From CAZYXO01 sp964651315 (GTDB lineage Bacteria > Bacillota_I > Bacilli_A > RF39 > UBA660), in contig CAZYXO010000014.1 in NCBI GenBank assembly GCA_964651315.1, forward strand, positions 1 through 17,479: a stretch of DNA of 17,479 nucleotides. The letters run 5' to 3'. A program made the position numbers and the translations under genes. Numbering within the stretch: position 1 is the first letter of the stretch; every line of letters starts with the position of its first letter. The notes beneath the pieces were generated by a model. The model was not told where the DNA came from and did not search any database. It saw nothing but the letters and a program-made list of their open reading frames with translations. Shown piece by piece: positions 1 to 7,364 of the stretch.

Positions 1-93
1 GGTGTAACACTTCCATTCTTATCTTACGGAGGTTCATCACTTCTTGTAAGTATGGCAAGTATTGGAATAATTTTAAATATAAGTAGGGGTTAA
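1..93 (+). CDS. SEDS-family peptidoglycan polymerase (FtsW/RodA/SpoVE type), C-terminal end only
   Basis: Only the last 30 codons are in the window, ending in TAA at 91-93. They encode the SEDS signature PFLSYGGSSLL followed by a hydrophobic helix and the ending NISRG. SEDS proteins are multispanning membrane glycosyltransferases that polymerise lipid II with a class B penicillin-binding protein, at the septum (FtsW), along the side wall (RodA) or in the spore cortex (SpoVE). The motif identifies the family clearly, but 30 residues do not separate the members; the NISR ending leans to FtsW. Transcription probably stops at the hairpin immediately downstream. Confidence 0.85.
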   Translation, partial: GVTLPFLSYGGSSLLVSMASIGIILNISRG

Positions 94-130
94 AAAAAAC
101 TGAAATTTTTCATTCAGTTATTTTGTTTTT
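92..130. terminator. Bidirectional intrinsic terminator between convergent genes
   Basis: A 7-bp perfect stem, AACTGAA at 98-104 and TTCAGTT at 113-119, has an 8-nt loop. On the plus strand it is followed by TTTTGTTTTT (121-130); on the minus strand by a run of T complementary to the A-tract at 92-99. It can therefore end both the SEDS gene and the minus-strand lipoprotein gene that converge here. Confidence 0.75.
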
Positions 131-590
131 AATATTCAAAAATAGACCATTTACCATCAATTTCACATGCTGTTGAATTATCAGTTTTTTTATCATCTAT
201 ATATAAGTCAACTGTTTTACATGCTTTAAATTTGTAGTCTGTATTATTTTCTCTATTGTAACTTTCTTCTGTACTTCTTAATTCATCTTCAAGAAAAGTT
301 TTAGTTACTTCATAACGACACTTTTTAGAAGCATTAGGATTTCCTCTTTCATCTAGCATTTTTTGAAGTTCTTCAATTGATTTACCATCTTTTAATTCAC
401 TTTGATATTCTTTAGAAAATAGAGCTAAATATTTTTCAGCATTCAGTTTTTCAGCAGTATTAATTTTGCAAAAATTTTCATATAATTTTTCTGCTGATTT
501 AAAACTTTTTTCACCGAATAAACCATTTTCACAACCAGATAAAAAAATTACAGCCATTAAAAGACACATAACACATAAGCATTTTTTCAT
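129..590 (-). CDS. Small secreted lipoprotein of unknown function
   Basis: A 153-residue protein begins with a typical lipoprotein signal peptide: a KK charge pair, a hydrophobic core, and the lipobox LSGC with the lipidated cysteine at residue 20. The mature part (about 133 residues) is hydrophilic, rich in Lys and Glu, predicted mostly helical at first (SAEKLYENFCK), and contains further cysteines near residues 41, 91, 119 and 142 that could form disulfides outside the cell. The start is supported by a purine-rich Shine-Dalgarno (AAGGAAGAGAG) on the minus strand a few bases upstream of ATG. I do not recognise the mature domain. Membrane anchoring on the outer face is the only role the sequence supports. 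Confidence 0.8.
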   Translation of the reverse strand: MKKCLCVMCLLMAVIFLSGCENGLFGEKSFKSAEKLYENFCKINTAEKLNAEKYLALFSKEYQSELKDGKSIEELQKMLDERGNPNASKKCRYEVTKTFLEDELRSTEESYNRENNTDYKFKACKTVDLYIDDKKTDNSTACEIDGKWSIFEY

Positions 591-611
591 TATTCTCTCT
601 TCCTTTATTTT

Positions 612-620
612 ATTATACCA
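612..620 (-). promoter_or_regulatory. Extended -10 promoter for the lipoprotein gene
   Basis: Read on the minus strand this is TGG followed by TATAAT, a perfect -10 hexamer with the TGn extension, 21 bases upstream of the lipoprotein ATG. No good -35 hexamer lies at 17 bp, which is common for extended -10 promoters. Confidence 0.5.
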
Positions 621-729
621 ACTTTTTAAAGTAGATATATAATTTTTTTAAACAAATTTTATAATATTTTACATTTAATAAATGAATTAACTAAAGATAA
701 TATGTTTATACTATAAATGGTGAAGAATA

Positions 730-2088
730 TTGAATAAACTAAATAAGTATAATACGAAAAGAAATTTTGAAAAAACTAAAGAACCCAAAGGTAAAGAAGT
801 AAAAAATAATAAAAAATTGAGATTTGTCGTGCAACATCATATCGCTAGAAAAGATCATTTTGATTTACGTTTAGAATGGAATGGAACAATGAAGAGTTGG
901 GCAGTACCTAAAGGTCCTTCATATAATTCTAAAGATAGAAGATTAGCTATTCATGTAGAAGATCATCCTCTTCTTTATCGTAACTTTGAAGGAACAATTC
1001 CTAAAGGAGAATATGGTGGCGGCACTGTAATGATTTGGGATGAAGGATATTGGGAACCAATTATCAAACCTAATTTTAAAAAAGAAGTAAAATTTATTTT
1101 AAAAGGTAGTAGACTAAAAGGTAAATGGGCATTACTGCAATTTAAAGAAGATAATTGGTTATTAATTAAAGATAAAGATGAATATAAAGGATTTAAAGAT
1201 ATTAAAAGAATAAATACTAGTATAAGAACTGGTAAAACTATGGATGAAATAGCAGGGTTAAAACCAAGTATTGAAATTACTAATAAAGATAAAATAATAT
1301 TTAAAAATCCTAAAATAACTAAAGGTGATATAGTAAAATATTATGAAAAAATAAGTTCCAGAATGCTTCCATATATCGAAAATAGATTAATCAGTACTGT
1401 AAGATGTCCCGAAGGAATAAATAAACAAAAGTTTTTTAAAAAACATTTTGAAAATATGGATAAATATTTAGGTATGAAAAAATTAAAAAATGATAATGGC
1501 AATAAAGAAGATTATTATTATATTAAAGATATAAATGGTTTAATATCAGAAGTTCAAATGAATAGTTATGAATTTCATATATGGGGTAGTTTAGTAAAAC
1601 ATTTAGAAAAGCCAGATATTATGGTCTTTGATTTAGATCCAGATGATTTACTTGATTTAAAGAAAGTACGAGATGGTGTAAAAGATTTAAAAAGTATTTT
1701 AGATGAATTATCGATTAAGTCTTATTTAAAAACTAGTGGTGGGAAAGGTTATCACGTTGTGGCAAAAGTTCAATCAAAGAATTGGCAAGAACATCGTAAA
1801 ATTGCCAAAACAATTGCTACATTAATGTCCACAAAATGGCCGGATAAATATACAACTAATATGCGAAAAAGTGCTCGTAAGGGTAAAATATTTATCGATT
1901 GGGTAAGAAATACTAGAACTTCTACATTTGTAGCACCATATTCTCTGAGAGTTAAAAAAAGTGCTGCAGTTTCTATGCCAATTAAATGGAGCGAACTTGA
2001 TAAAGTTAAACCTGATGAAATAAAAATGAATGATGCAATCAAAAGATTAAAAAGAAAAGATCCGTGGGTTGGATTCTATGAAAATTAA
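730..2088 (+). CDS. LigD-like DNA repair protein: 3'-phosphoesterase plus polymerase domains, no ligase domain
   Basis: A 452-residue protein with two LigD modules in the order PE-Pol. The 3'-phosphoesterase domain (about residues 28-160) has QHHIARKDHFDLRLEW (35-50; His37, His43, Asp45, Arg47), the LAIHVEDHP segment with His75, and the GTIPKGEYGGGTVMIWDEG block (88-106). The polymerase/primase domain (about 195-450) has the catalytic DLDPDD pair (Asp301, Asp303), SGGKGYHV (336-343) and the third aspartate in FIDWVRN (Asp390), so both active sites look intact. In bacterial end joining PE trims 3' phosphates or ribonucleotides and Pol adds templated or ribonucleotide bases, normally beside an ATP-dependent ligase domain and Ku. 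Here the ligase domain is missing and no Ku gene is nearby. The start is TTG, supported by GGTGA at 719-723; no ATG upstream of the PE domain competes. Confidence 0.9.
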   Translation: MNKLNKYNTKRNFEKTKEPKGKEVKNNKKLRFVVQHHIARKDHFDLRLEWNGTMKSWAVPKGPSYNSKDRRLAIHVEDHPLLYRNFEGTIPKGEYGGGTVMIWDEGYWEPIIKPNFKKEVKFILKGSRLKGKWALLQFKEDNWLLIKDKDEYKGFKDIKRINTSIRTGKTMDEIAGLKPSIEITNKDKIIFKNPKITKGDIVKYYEKISSRMLPYIENRLISTVRCPEGINKQKFFKKHFENMDKYLGMKKLKNDNGNKEDYYYIKDINGLISEVQMNSYEFHIWGSLVKHLEKPDIMVFDLDPDDLLDLKKVRDGVKDLKSILDELSIKSYLKTSGGKGYHVVAKVQSKNWQEHRKIAKTIATLMSTKWPDKYTTNMRKSARKGKIFIDWVRNTRTSTFVAPYSLRVKKSAAVSMPIKWSELDKVKPDEIKMNDAIKRLKRKDPWVGFYEN

Positions 2089-2092
2089 TAAA

Positions 2093-2123
2093 AAAGGTTT
2101 GATTTATTAGTCAAATCTTTTAT
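2093..2123 (+). terminator. Hairpin terminator after the LigD-like gene
   Basis: A 10-bp stem with one G-U pair, AAAGGTTTGA (2093-2102) and TCAAATCTTT (2111-2120), with an 8-nt loop, starts 4 bases after the stop codon. The U-tract is weak (CTTTTAT), so termination may be partial. Confidence 0.5.
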
Positions 2124-2201
2124 AGTGTTAAAAATTACTTTAAAAACATAGTGAAATGAGGTAAAATAATACATATAAATTAAAGAAAAAGAGGTAATAT
2201 T

Positions 2202-5021
2202 ATGTATAATCATGGAGAAATAGAAAAGAAATGGCAAAGAATTTGGAAAAATGAAAAGGTTTTTCAAGTGTCAGAAGATAAGGATAAACCAAAATATTAT
2301 ATTTTAGTTGAATTTCCATATCCAAGTGGGGTAGGACTTCATGTTGGTCATGTAAGAAGTTATACAGCTCTTGATGCTGTTGCTAGAAAAAAAAGAATGG
2401 ATGGCTTAAACGTTTTATTTCCAATGGGTTGGGATGCTTTTGGATCACCTGCTGAACAATATGCAATTAAACATAATGTACATCCAAGTATTGCTGTAAC
2501 AGAAAATATTAAAACTTTTAAAGGTCAAATAGAAAGTTTAGGTATTTCAATTGATTGGAATCGAGAAATTAATACAAGTAATCCTGAATATTATAAATGG
2601 ACCCAGTGGCAATTTTTGAAATTTTTTGAACATAATATGGCTTATAAAGCAAAGAAAAATATCAATTGGTGTCCAACTTGTAAAAGTGGTTTATCAAATG
2701 AAGAAGCAAGTGGGGGAGTATGTGAACGATGTGGTACTCCAGTAACACAAAAAGAAAAAAGTCAGTGGGTACTTCGGATGAGTGATTATGCTGAAGATTT
2801 AATAGATGGTTTAAATGATACTAAATTTCATGAAAGAATAAAATTAGGTCAGATAAATTGGATTGGTAAAAGTGTTGGAGCAGAAGTTAATTTTGGGGTT
2901 ACAAATACTCATGAATTAATAAAAGTATTTACGACTAGAATAGATACAATATATGGAGCAACATTTGTTGTAATGGCACCAGAACATCCTTTAATTAATA
3001 AGATGCAAAAAGAAATTAGTAATTATGAAGAAATTGAAAAATACATAAATCTTTCTAAATCAAAAACTGAATTTGAAAGAATTGAATTAAATAAAGATAA
3101 AACAGGAGTATTAGTTGAAGGTATTAAAGCAATTAATCCAATTACTAATACAGAAATACCAATATTTGTAGCAGATTATGTTATGATGAATTATGGTACA
3201 GGAGCAATTATGGCCGTTCCTGCTCATGATGATCGTGATTATGAATTTGCTCGTAAATTTAATATACCAATAATTCAAGTATTAGAGAGTGTAACAGGTA
3301 CACCAAATAAAAATGAAACGCATAAAGATAGTATAGTTGCAGTTTTATATGATGAAAAAAATAATAAATATTTAACTGTTAATTGGCATGAAAAAGGTGG
3401 TAGATTATTTATTGGTGGAACAAGACGTGATGGAGAATCAGCAAGTGATTGTGCAAAAAGAGAAATAATTGAAGAAACAGGTTATGATGATATAGAACTA
3501 ATTTATGAAGGTCCAAAAATAAATCATCATTACTATGCTTTTAATAAAGATAAATATTTTGTAATTGATAGCACATCTTTATTATTTAAGTTAAAAAGTG
3601 AACATAATGTATCACAAAACTTAGATGATGATGATGAAACATTTGATTTAGAATGGGTAACTAAAGAAGTAATCGAAAATGAAATAAAAGATGAATTACA
3701 TAAAAAAACATTTGCGTGTGTTACAAATAGAGGTCCAATGATAGAAGATGGAATTCATATTAATTCTGATATGATAAATGGCATGAATAAAGAAGATGCT
3801 ATTAATAAAATGATCGATTATATTGAAAAAAATAATATTGGTAATAAAAAAGTAAATTATCGTTTACAAGATTGGGTATTCTCAAGACAAAGATTCTGGG
3901 GAGAACCAATTCCAATAATAAACTGTGAACATTGTGGATTTGTTCCTGTTCCAGAGAGTGATTTACCAGTTGTTCTTCCTGATATTGTAAATTTTGAACC
4001 AAATGAAGATGGGGAAAGTCCTCTTGCAAATATCGAAGAATGGGTAAATGTTAAATGTCCTAAATGTGGCAAAAATGCTAAAAGAGAAACTGATACAATG
4101 CCTAACTGGGCAGGATCAAGTTGGTATTTCTTACGTTATATGGATGCTTTTAATAAACAGGAATTTGCTAGTAAAGATAACTTAAAATACTGGGGAAAAG
4201 TAGATTGGTATAATGGAGGAATGGAACATACAACAAGACATTTACTATATGCGAGATTTTGGAATCAATTTTTATACAATATTGGTTTAGTTCCTAATAA
4301 AGAACCATTTGATGTACGTGTAAGTCATGGAATGATTTTAGGCAGCAATGGTGTAAAAATGAGTAAAAGTTTAGGAAATGTTATCAATCCAGATGATGTT
4401 GTAAATACGTTTGGTGCTGATACATTAAGAACTTATGAAATGTTTATCGGTGATTATGAAAAAGATGCATCATGGTCCACAGATTCATTAAATGGATGTA
4501 AAAGATTCTTAGATAGAGTATGGAAATTAAAAGATAAATTAAATGATAAAACAGGATATACAGATGAAATAATTGTTAATAAAACAATTAAAAAAGTATC
4601 GTTTGATATTGAAAATATGAAATATAATACAATTATATCGGCATTAATGATTTTAAGTAATACTTATGATAAATTAGAATCTATAACTAAAGATGATTAT
4701 CGTATTTTATTACATTTATTAAATCCAATAGCACCTCATATTACGGAAGAATTAAATGAAATATGTGATTTAGGTAAAAGATTTACTGATAGTAAGTGGC
4801 CAACTTATGATGAAGAAAAAACAATAGAAAATGATATTACAATTGGAATCCAAATAAATGGTAAATTAAGAAGTGAAATAACTGTTTTAAAAGATGAAGA
4901 CAAAGAATCTATTGAAAAAAGAGTATTAGAAAGTAATAATATTAAATCATATATTGAAGGTAAAGAAATTGTTAAAATAATAGTTATACCTAATCGTATT
5001 GTAAATATTGTTGTGAAATAG
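2202..5021 (+). CDS. leuS: Leucine--tRNA ligase with a Nudix domain inserted in the editing domain
   Basis: Class I aminoacyl-tRNA synthetase that charges tRNA-Leu in the cytoplasm. The catalytic signatures are HVGH (47-50, the HIGH motif) and KMSKS (719-723). Two Zn-type CxxC pairs are seen (C157/C160 with C174/C177; C575/C578 with C619/C622). The CP1 editing domain has the threonine-rich TTRIDT (244-249) and HDDRDYEFA with the conserved aspartates 343 and 346, so post-transfer editing should be intact. The tRNA-binding helical region (about 760-870) and the C-terminal domain are complete. At 939 residues it is about 135 longer than Bacillus LeuRS; nearly all of the excess is residues 362-505, a Nudix domain listed separately. 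ATG follows a good ribosome-binding site (AAAAGAGG). The leader of about 110 bases shows no T-box sequence. Confidence 0.97.
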   Translation: MYNHGEIEKKWQRIWKNEKVFQVSEDKDKPKYYILVEFPYPSGVGLHVGHVRSYTALDAVARKKRMDGLNVLFPMGWDAFGSPAEQYAIKHNVHPSIAVTENIKTFKGQIESLGISIDWNREINTSNPEYYKWTQWQFLKFFEHNMAYKAKKNINWCPTCKSGLSNEEASGGVCERCGTPVTQKEKSQWVLRMSDYAEDLIDGLNDTKFHERIKLGQINWIGKSVGAEVNFGVTNTHELIKVFTTRIDTIYGATFVVMAPEHPLINKMQKEISNYEEIEKYINLSKSKTEFERIELNKDKTGVLVEGIKAINPITNTEIPIFVADYVMMNYGTGAIMAVPAHDDRDYEFARKFNIPIIQVLESVTGTPNKNETHKDSIVAVLYDEKNNKYLTVNWHEKGGRLFIGGTRRDGESASDCAKREIIEETGYDDIELIYEGPKINHHYYAFNKDKYFVIDSTSLLFKLKSEHNVSQNLDDDDETFDLEWVTKEVIENEIKDELHKKTFACVTNRGPMIEDGIHINSDMINGMNKEDAINKMIDYIEKNNIGNKKVNYRLQDWVFSRQRFWGEPIPIINCEHCGFVPVPESDLPVVLPDIVNFEPNEDGESPLANIEEWVNVKCPKCGKNAKRETDTMPNWAGSSWYFLRYMDAFNKQEFASKDNLKYWGKVDWYNGGMEHTTRHLLYARFWNQFLYNIGLVPNKEPFDVRVSHGMILGSNGVKMSKSLGNVINPDDVVNTFGADTLRTYEMFIGDYEKDASWSTDSLNGCKRFLDRVWKLKDKLNDKTGYTDEIIVNKTIKKVSFDIENMKYNTIISALMILSNTYDKLESITKDDYRILLHLLNPIAPHITEELNEICDLGKRFTDSKWPTYDEEKTIENDITIGIQINGKLRSEITVLKDEDKESIEKRVLESNNIKSYIEGKEIVKIIVIPNRIVNIVVK
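3285..3716 (+). other. Nudix hydrolase domain inserted in-frame in LeuRS
   Basis: Residues 362-505 of LeuRS interrupt the editing domain after the strand NIPIIQVL and before GPMIEDGIHINSDMINGM, where normal LeuRS runs straight through. Inside it, residues 406-428 fit the Nudix box GX5EX7REUXEEXGU exactly: Gly406, Glu412, Arg420-Glu421, Ile422, Glu424-Glu425, Gly427, Tyr428. It is preceded by a beta-strand segment (DSIVAVLYD) and followed by strand-like segments up to LEWVTKEV, as in a whole Nudix fold. The metal-binding glutamates are all present, which suggests activity on a nucleoside diphosphate-type substrate. The substrate cannot be read from the sequence. Reading frame and codon use run smoothly across both junctions. 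Confidence 0.92.
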
Positions 5022-5028
5022 GTTAATT

Positions 5029-5669
5029 ATGAAAAATATAGTTGAAGTAATTAATAAAACAAAAGATAAAAAAATAAGAAAAGCGTTATATAAGTTAAAT
5101 TTAATTTAGATAAGGAATTATTAATTGAAGAAAGTGACATTAAACAGGGATCAGGAATTATTAAAGATTTAGGATTTAATAAAAAAATATTCTTTAAAAA
5201 ACTTAATTAGATATTCTATTATAGAAAGTGATAATACTGCACATGTTAAGATAGTAAATTATATTGGCAAAAAAAATAAAAAATTATTTTAATGCTTTAG
5301 GTGCTACTTTTACTATGCAAGGTAAAGAAACTGATACCTTTGGTATAATTCAGTAGATATGATTATTTATTGAAAAAAATTAAAGAATATATTGAATATG
5401 GAAAAGATTTAAAATATTATCTGGATAATCCTAGTTTTCGAATAATTAATGCTAATAATTTAGAAAATAATGTATTTAGTTGCAAATATGGTGCTTTTGG
5501 AGTTACTTATCATGAAATTGGTATAGTTAATTCAGAGAATCCCTTTTATCTAGTTATTTTAACTCAAAAATATGAAAAGAAAGAAAAAGATAAATTTATT
5601 AATGACACTGCAAAATCATTAATGAGAATACATAAAATGGTTGAAAAATTCTCAAAAAATATAGAGTAA
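5029..5669 (+). pseudogene. Decayed class A beta-lactamase-like serine hydrolase
   Basis: Pieces of one protein are spread across all three frames. They are KALYKLNLI (frame of 5029, stop at 5107), then NLDKELLIEESDIKQGSGII (frame of 5103, stop at 5208), ESDNTAHVKIVNYIGK with the SDN motif at 5227-5235, NYFNALGATF (from 5282, stop near 5353), SVDMIIY (to 5373), and finally an open frame from 5370 containing CKYGAFG and YHEIGIV and ending in TAA at 5667-5669. This order (helix, GSGI, SDN, LG, K-x-G, HxxGIV) is that of class A beta-lactamase-like enzymes. The SxxK nucleophile segment and any signal peptide are missing upstream. At least four frame breaks rule out a functional product. The 99-residue open frame at 5370-5669 is only its C-terminal third. 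It begins 8 bases after leuS. Confidence 0.8.
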
Positions 5670-5842
5670 AAATACTGGAAAAGTTAAAAATAATATACAA
5701 GTGATTCCAATTCAAAAAAATTTATCCTTTTAAACTGTCTTCTATTTTTTCTCTTTCTATTAAAGTTAAATGTGTCATTTTTATGACCCACTTCATTAAT
5801 GGCACAAAACTTGAATATTATTATATTTCATTTATTTACAAA

Positions 5843-5879
5843 AGTAAACGCTCTCTTTTCTTTATTTCGAGCGTTTACT
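5843..5879. repeat. 11-bp inverted repeat upstream of the AbiE pair
   Basis: Perfect arms AGTAAACGCTC (5843-5853) and GAGCGTTTACT (5869-5879) are separated by 15 bases. The arms are more GC-rich than their surroundings. The sequence after them (ATTTTAATT) is not a convincing U-tract. It could be an operator for the downstream antitoxin, a weak terminator for the decayed gene, or a mobile-element remnant. The rest of 5670-5964 contains no gene I can support. Confidence 0.6.
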
Positions 5880-5903
5880 ATTTTAATTAACTCAATAAAA
5901 ATA

Positions 5904-5953
5904 TTAAACTAAAAATCCACATCGACATTGACAAATGTGGATTTTTAGTTTAA
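5904..5953. repeat. Perfect 19-bp inverted repeat covering the AbiE promoter
   Basis: The left arm TTAAACTAAAAATCCACAT (5904-5922) and its exact complement at 5935-5953 flank a 12-base loop. The -35 hexamer of the toxin-antitoxin promoter lies across the loop and the -10 directly abuts the right arm. The arrangement fits an operator for autoregulation; the hairpin could also act in RNA if transcription enters from upstream. Confidence 0.75.
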
Positions 5954-5956
5954 AAT
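5928..5956 (+). promoter_or_regulatory. Strong sigma-A-type promoter of the AbiE pair
   Basis: A perfect -35 TTGACA (5928-5933), exactly 17 bp spacing, and -10 TAAAAT (5951-5956). Transcription would start near 5963, at the ribosome-binding site AGGTGA (5963-5968), so the 5' leader would be only about 10-15 bases. The spacer coincides with the right arm of the 19-bp inverted repeat. Confidence 0.75.
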
Positions 5957-5973
5957 GTATTTAGGTGATGTTT

Positions 5974-6516
5974 ATGATGTATTCATATAACGAGATTAAA
6001 AATAAATATAAAAGTGATTATCAAATTAAAAAAGCATTAGATAAGAATGAAATATATAAAATTGAAGATGGAATATATTCGGACAAATTTCATGTTCATT
6101 ATCTTGAGATAATAACGAAAAAATATCCAAATGCTATTATATCTTCACATTCTGCTTATTATTATCATAATTTAACTGATATTATTTCTCCGAAGATTTA
6201 TTTAGCAACTCTGCGTGATTCATATAAAATTATTGATGATAAAATTTCTCAAGTTTTTGTAGTACCAAATTTATTTGAATTAGGCAAAACTCAAATAGAA
6301 TATGAAGGAGTAATAATTAACATTTATGATAAAGAACGAATGTTAATTGAATTAGTTAGAAATAAAAATAATATGGGATATGATTTATACAAGGAAATTA
6401 TTCAAAACTATAGAAAAATATCCAACATTATAGACGTAAGTAAAATCGAGAAATATATTTCTTATTTTAATAATGGAGAAAAATTGTTTTCTACAATACA
6501 AGATGAGGTGTTTTAA
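5974..6516 (+). CDS. AbiEi-family antitoxin and transcriptional regulator
   Basis: About 180 residues. The N-terminal segment (YNEIKNKYKSDYQIKKALDKNEIYKIEDGIYSD) matches the winged-helix start of AbiEi antitoxins, followed by the family's KYPNAIISSHSAYYYHNLTDI segment; the C-terminal half would be the antitoxin domain. In type IV AbiE systems AbiEi does not bind the toxin stably but counters it, and its winged helix represses its own promoter by binding inverted repeats. Here such repeats lie immediately upstream. The frame opens at a GTG at 5965, but that overlaps AGGTGA; ATG at 5974 (or 5977) fits spacing better. The stop overlaps the toxin start (TAATG), so the two are translationally coupled. 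Family assignment is by motif recognition only. Confidence 0.8.
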   Translation: MMYSYNEIKNKYKSDYQIKKALDKNEIYKIEDGIYSDKFHVHYLEIITKKYPNAIISSHSAYYYHNLTDIISPKIYLATLRDSYKIIDDKISQVFVVPNLFELGKTQIEYEGVIINIYDKERMLIELVRNKNNMGYDLYKEIIQNYRKISNIIDVSKIEKYISYFNNGEKLFSTIQDEVF

Positions 6517-7337
6517 TGGACCTTTTTGAATTAGTAAATCAATATATAAATAATGGTTATCGAAGTGATGACGCAATTTCTAAAGTTGCACAAGATATAA
6601 TTTTATTAAAAATATCAAAAAGTAAGTTTTCTTCTCATGTCACTATTAAAGGTGGAGTTGTAATGCATAGCATTTCAGAAAATATTCGTAGGGCAACTAG
6701 AGACCTTGATATGGATTTTATTAAATATTCCTTAGAAGATGAATCTATAATTAGATTTGTAAAAGATTTAAATAATGCGAAAGATAAAATAATTATTAGT
6801 ATTAAAGGTAAAATAGACAATTTACATCATCAAGATTATGATGGTAAAAGAGTATATGTTACTTTAACAGATATTAATAATTATACTATTGAATCAAAAC
6901 TTGATATAGGTGTGCATAAATTTTTTGAAATAGAACAAGATGACTATTGCTTTGATTTAAGCTTATTAAACAAAAATATTAATTTATTGATTAATTCAAA
7001 AGAGCAAATATTTGTAGAAAAATTAAAGTCATTATTAAGATTCGGTATAACTTCTACAAGATATAAAGATATATTTGATTTTTATTACCTTATAAATAAT
7101 GAAAATTTAAATAAAGATAAATTGGCAAATTATATTAAGATACTAATATGCAAAGATGTTACTATGAAAGAAAAAACGATTAAAGATATTATAAATAGAT
7201 TAACTGTTATTTTGAATAATAAAACTTATAAAAGAAGATTGAATAGTGCTAATAATAATTGGTTAGAATTGCCAATAAATCATGTGATTCAAAATGTTTT
7301 AAATTATGTTTGCAATCTTGAAAAATTATCAGTTTAA
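6516..7337 (+). CDS. AbiEii/AbiGii-family nucleotidyltransferase toxin
   Basis: 273 residues, the size expected for AbiEii toxins. The nucleotidyltransferase signature is intact: IKGGVVM (44-50), then RRATRDLDMDF with acidic residues at 63, 65 and 67, a third aspartate candidate in ESKLDIG (about 130), and the EKLKSLLRFGITSTRYKDIFDFYYL block (about 168-192) with the conserved Lys169, Lys184, Asp185 and Asp188. Related toxins transfer nucleotides to acceptors such as tRNA and arrest growth, which can abort phage infection. ATG overlaps the antitoxin stop by one base, with GAGGTG at 6505-6510 as ribosome-binding site. All key residues are present, so the toxin appears active. No defence genes flank the pair. 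Confidence 0.87.
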   Translation: MDLFELVNQYINNGYRSDDAISKVAQDIILLKISKSKFSSHVTIKGGVVMHSISENIRRATRDLDMDFIKYSLEDESIIRFVKDLNNAKDKIIISIKGKIDNLHHQDYDGKRVYVTLTDINNYTIESKLDIGVHKFFEIEQDDYCFDLSLLNKNINLLINSKEQIFVEKLKSLLRFGITSTRYKDIFDFYYLINNENLNKDKLANYIKILICKDVTMKEKTIKDIINRLTVILNNKTYKRRLNSANNNWLELPINHVIQNVLNYVCNLEKLSV

Positions 7338-7364
7338 ATTGAATAATTTTGATAAAAACAGACT

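Noticed and set aside
1770..2042. Minus-strand open frame inside the LigD-like gene
   Set aside because: It lies opposite the conserved polymerase domain and shows no family features or ribosome-binding site; a shadow of the real gene.
2120..2201. A T-box or other riboswitch before leuS
   Set aside because: The leader is only about 110 bases, partly occupied by a terminator, and contains no T-box consensus or antiterminator pair.
3802..4072. Two overlapping minus-strand open frames inside leuS
   Set aside because: Both are antisense to the conserved LeuRS catalytic and zinc regions and resemble no protein.
5029..5109. A separate 26-residue peptide gene or leader peptide after leuS
   Set aside because: Its last residues (KALYKLNLI) continue into the next frame as part of the decayed serine hydrolase, so it is a fragment of the pseudogene.
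5370..5669. A genuine 99-residue gene
   Set aside because: Its sequence is just the C-terminal third of a class A-like serine hydrolase; the remaining motifs lie upstream in other frames, and its TTG has no ribosome-binding site.
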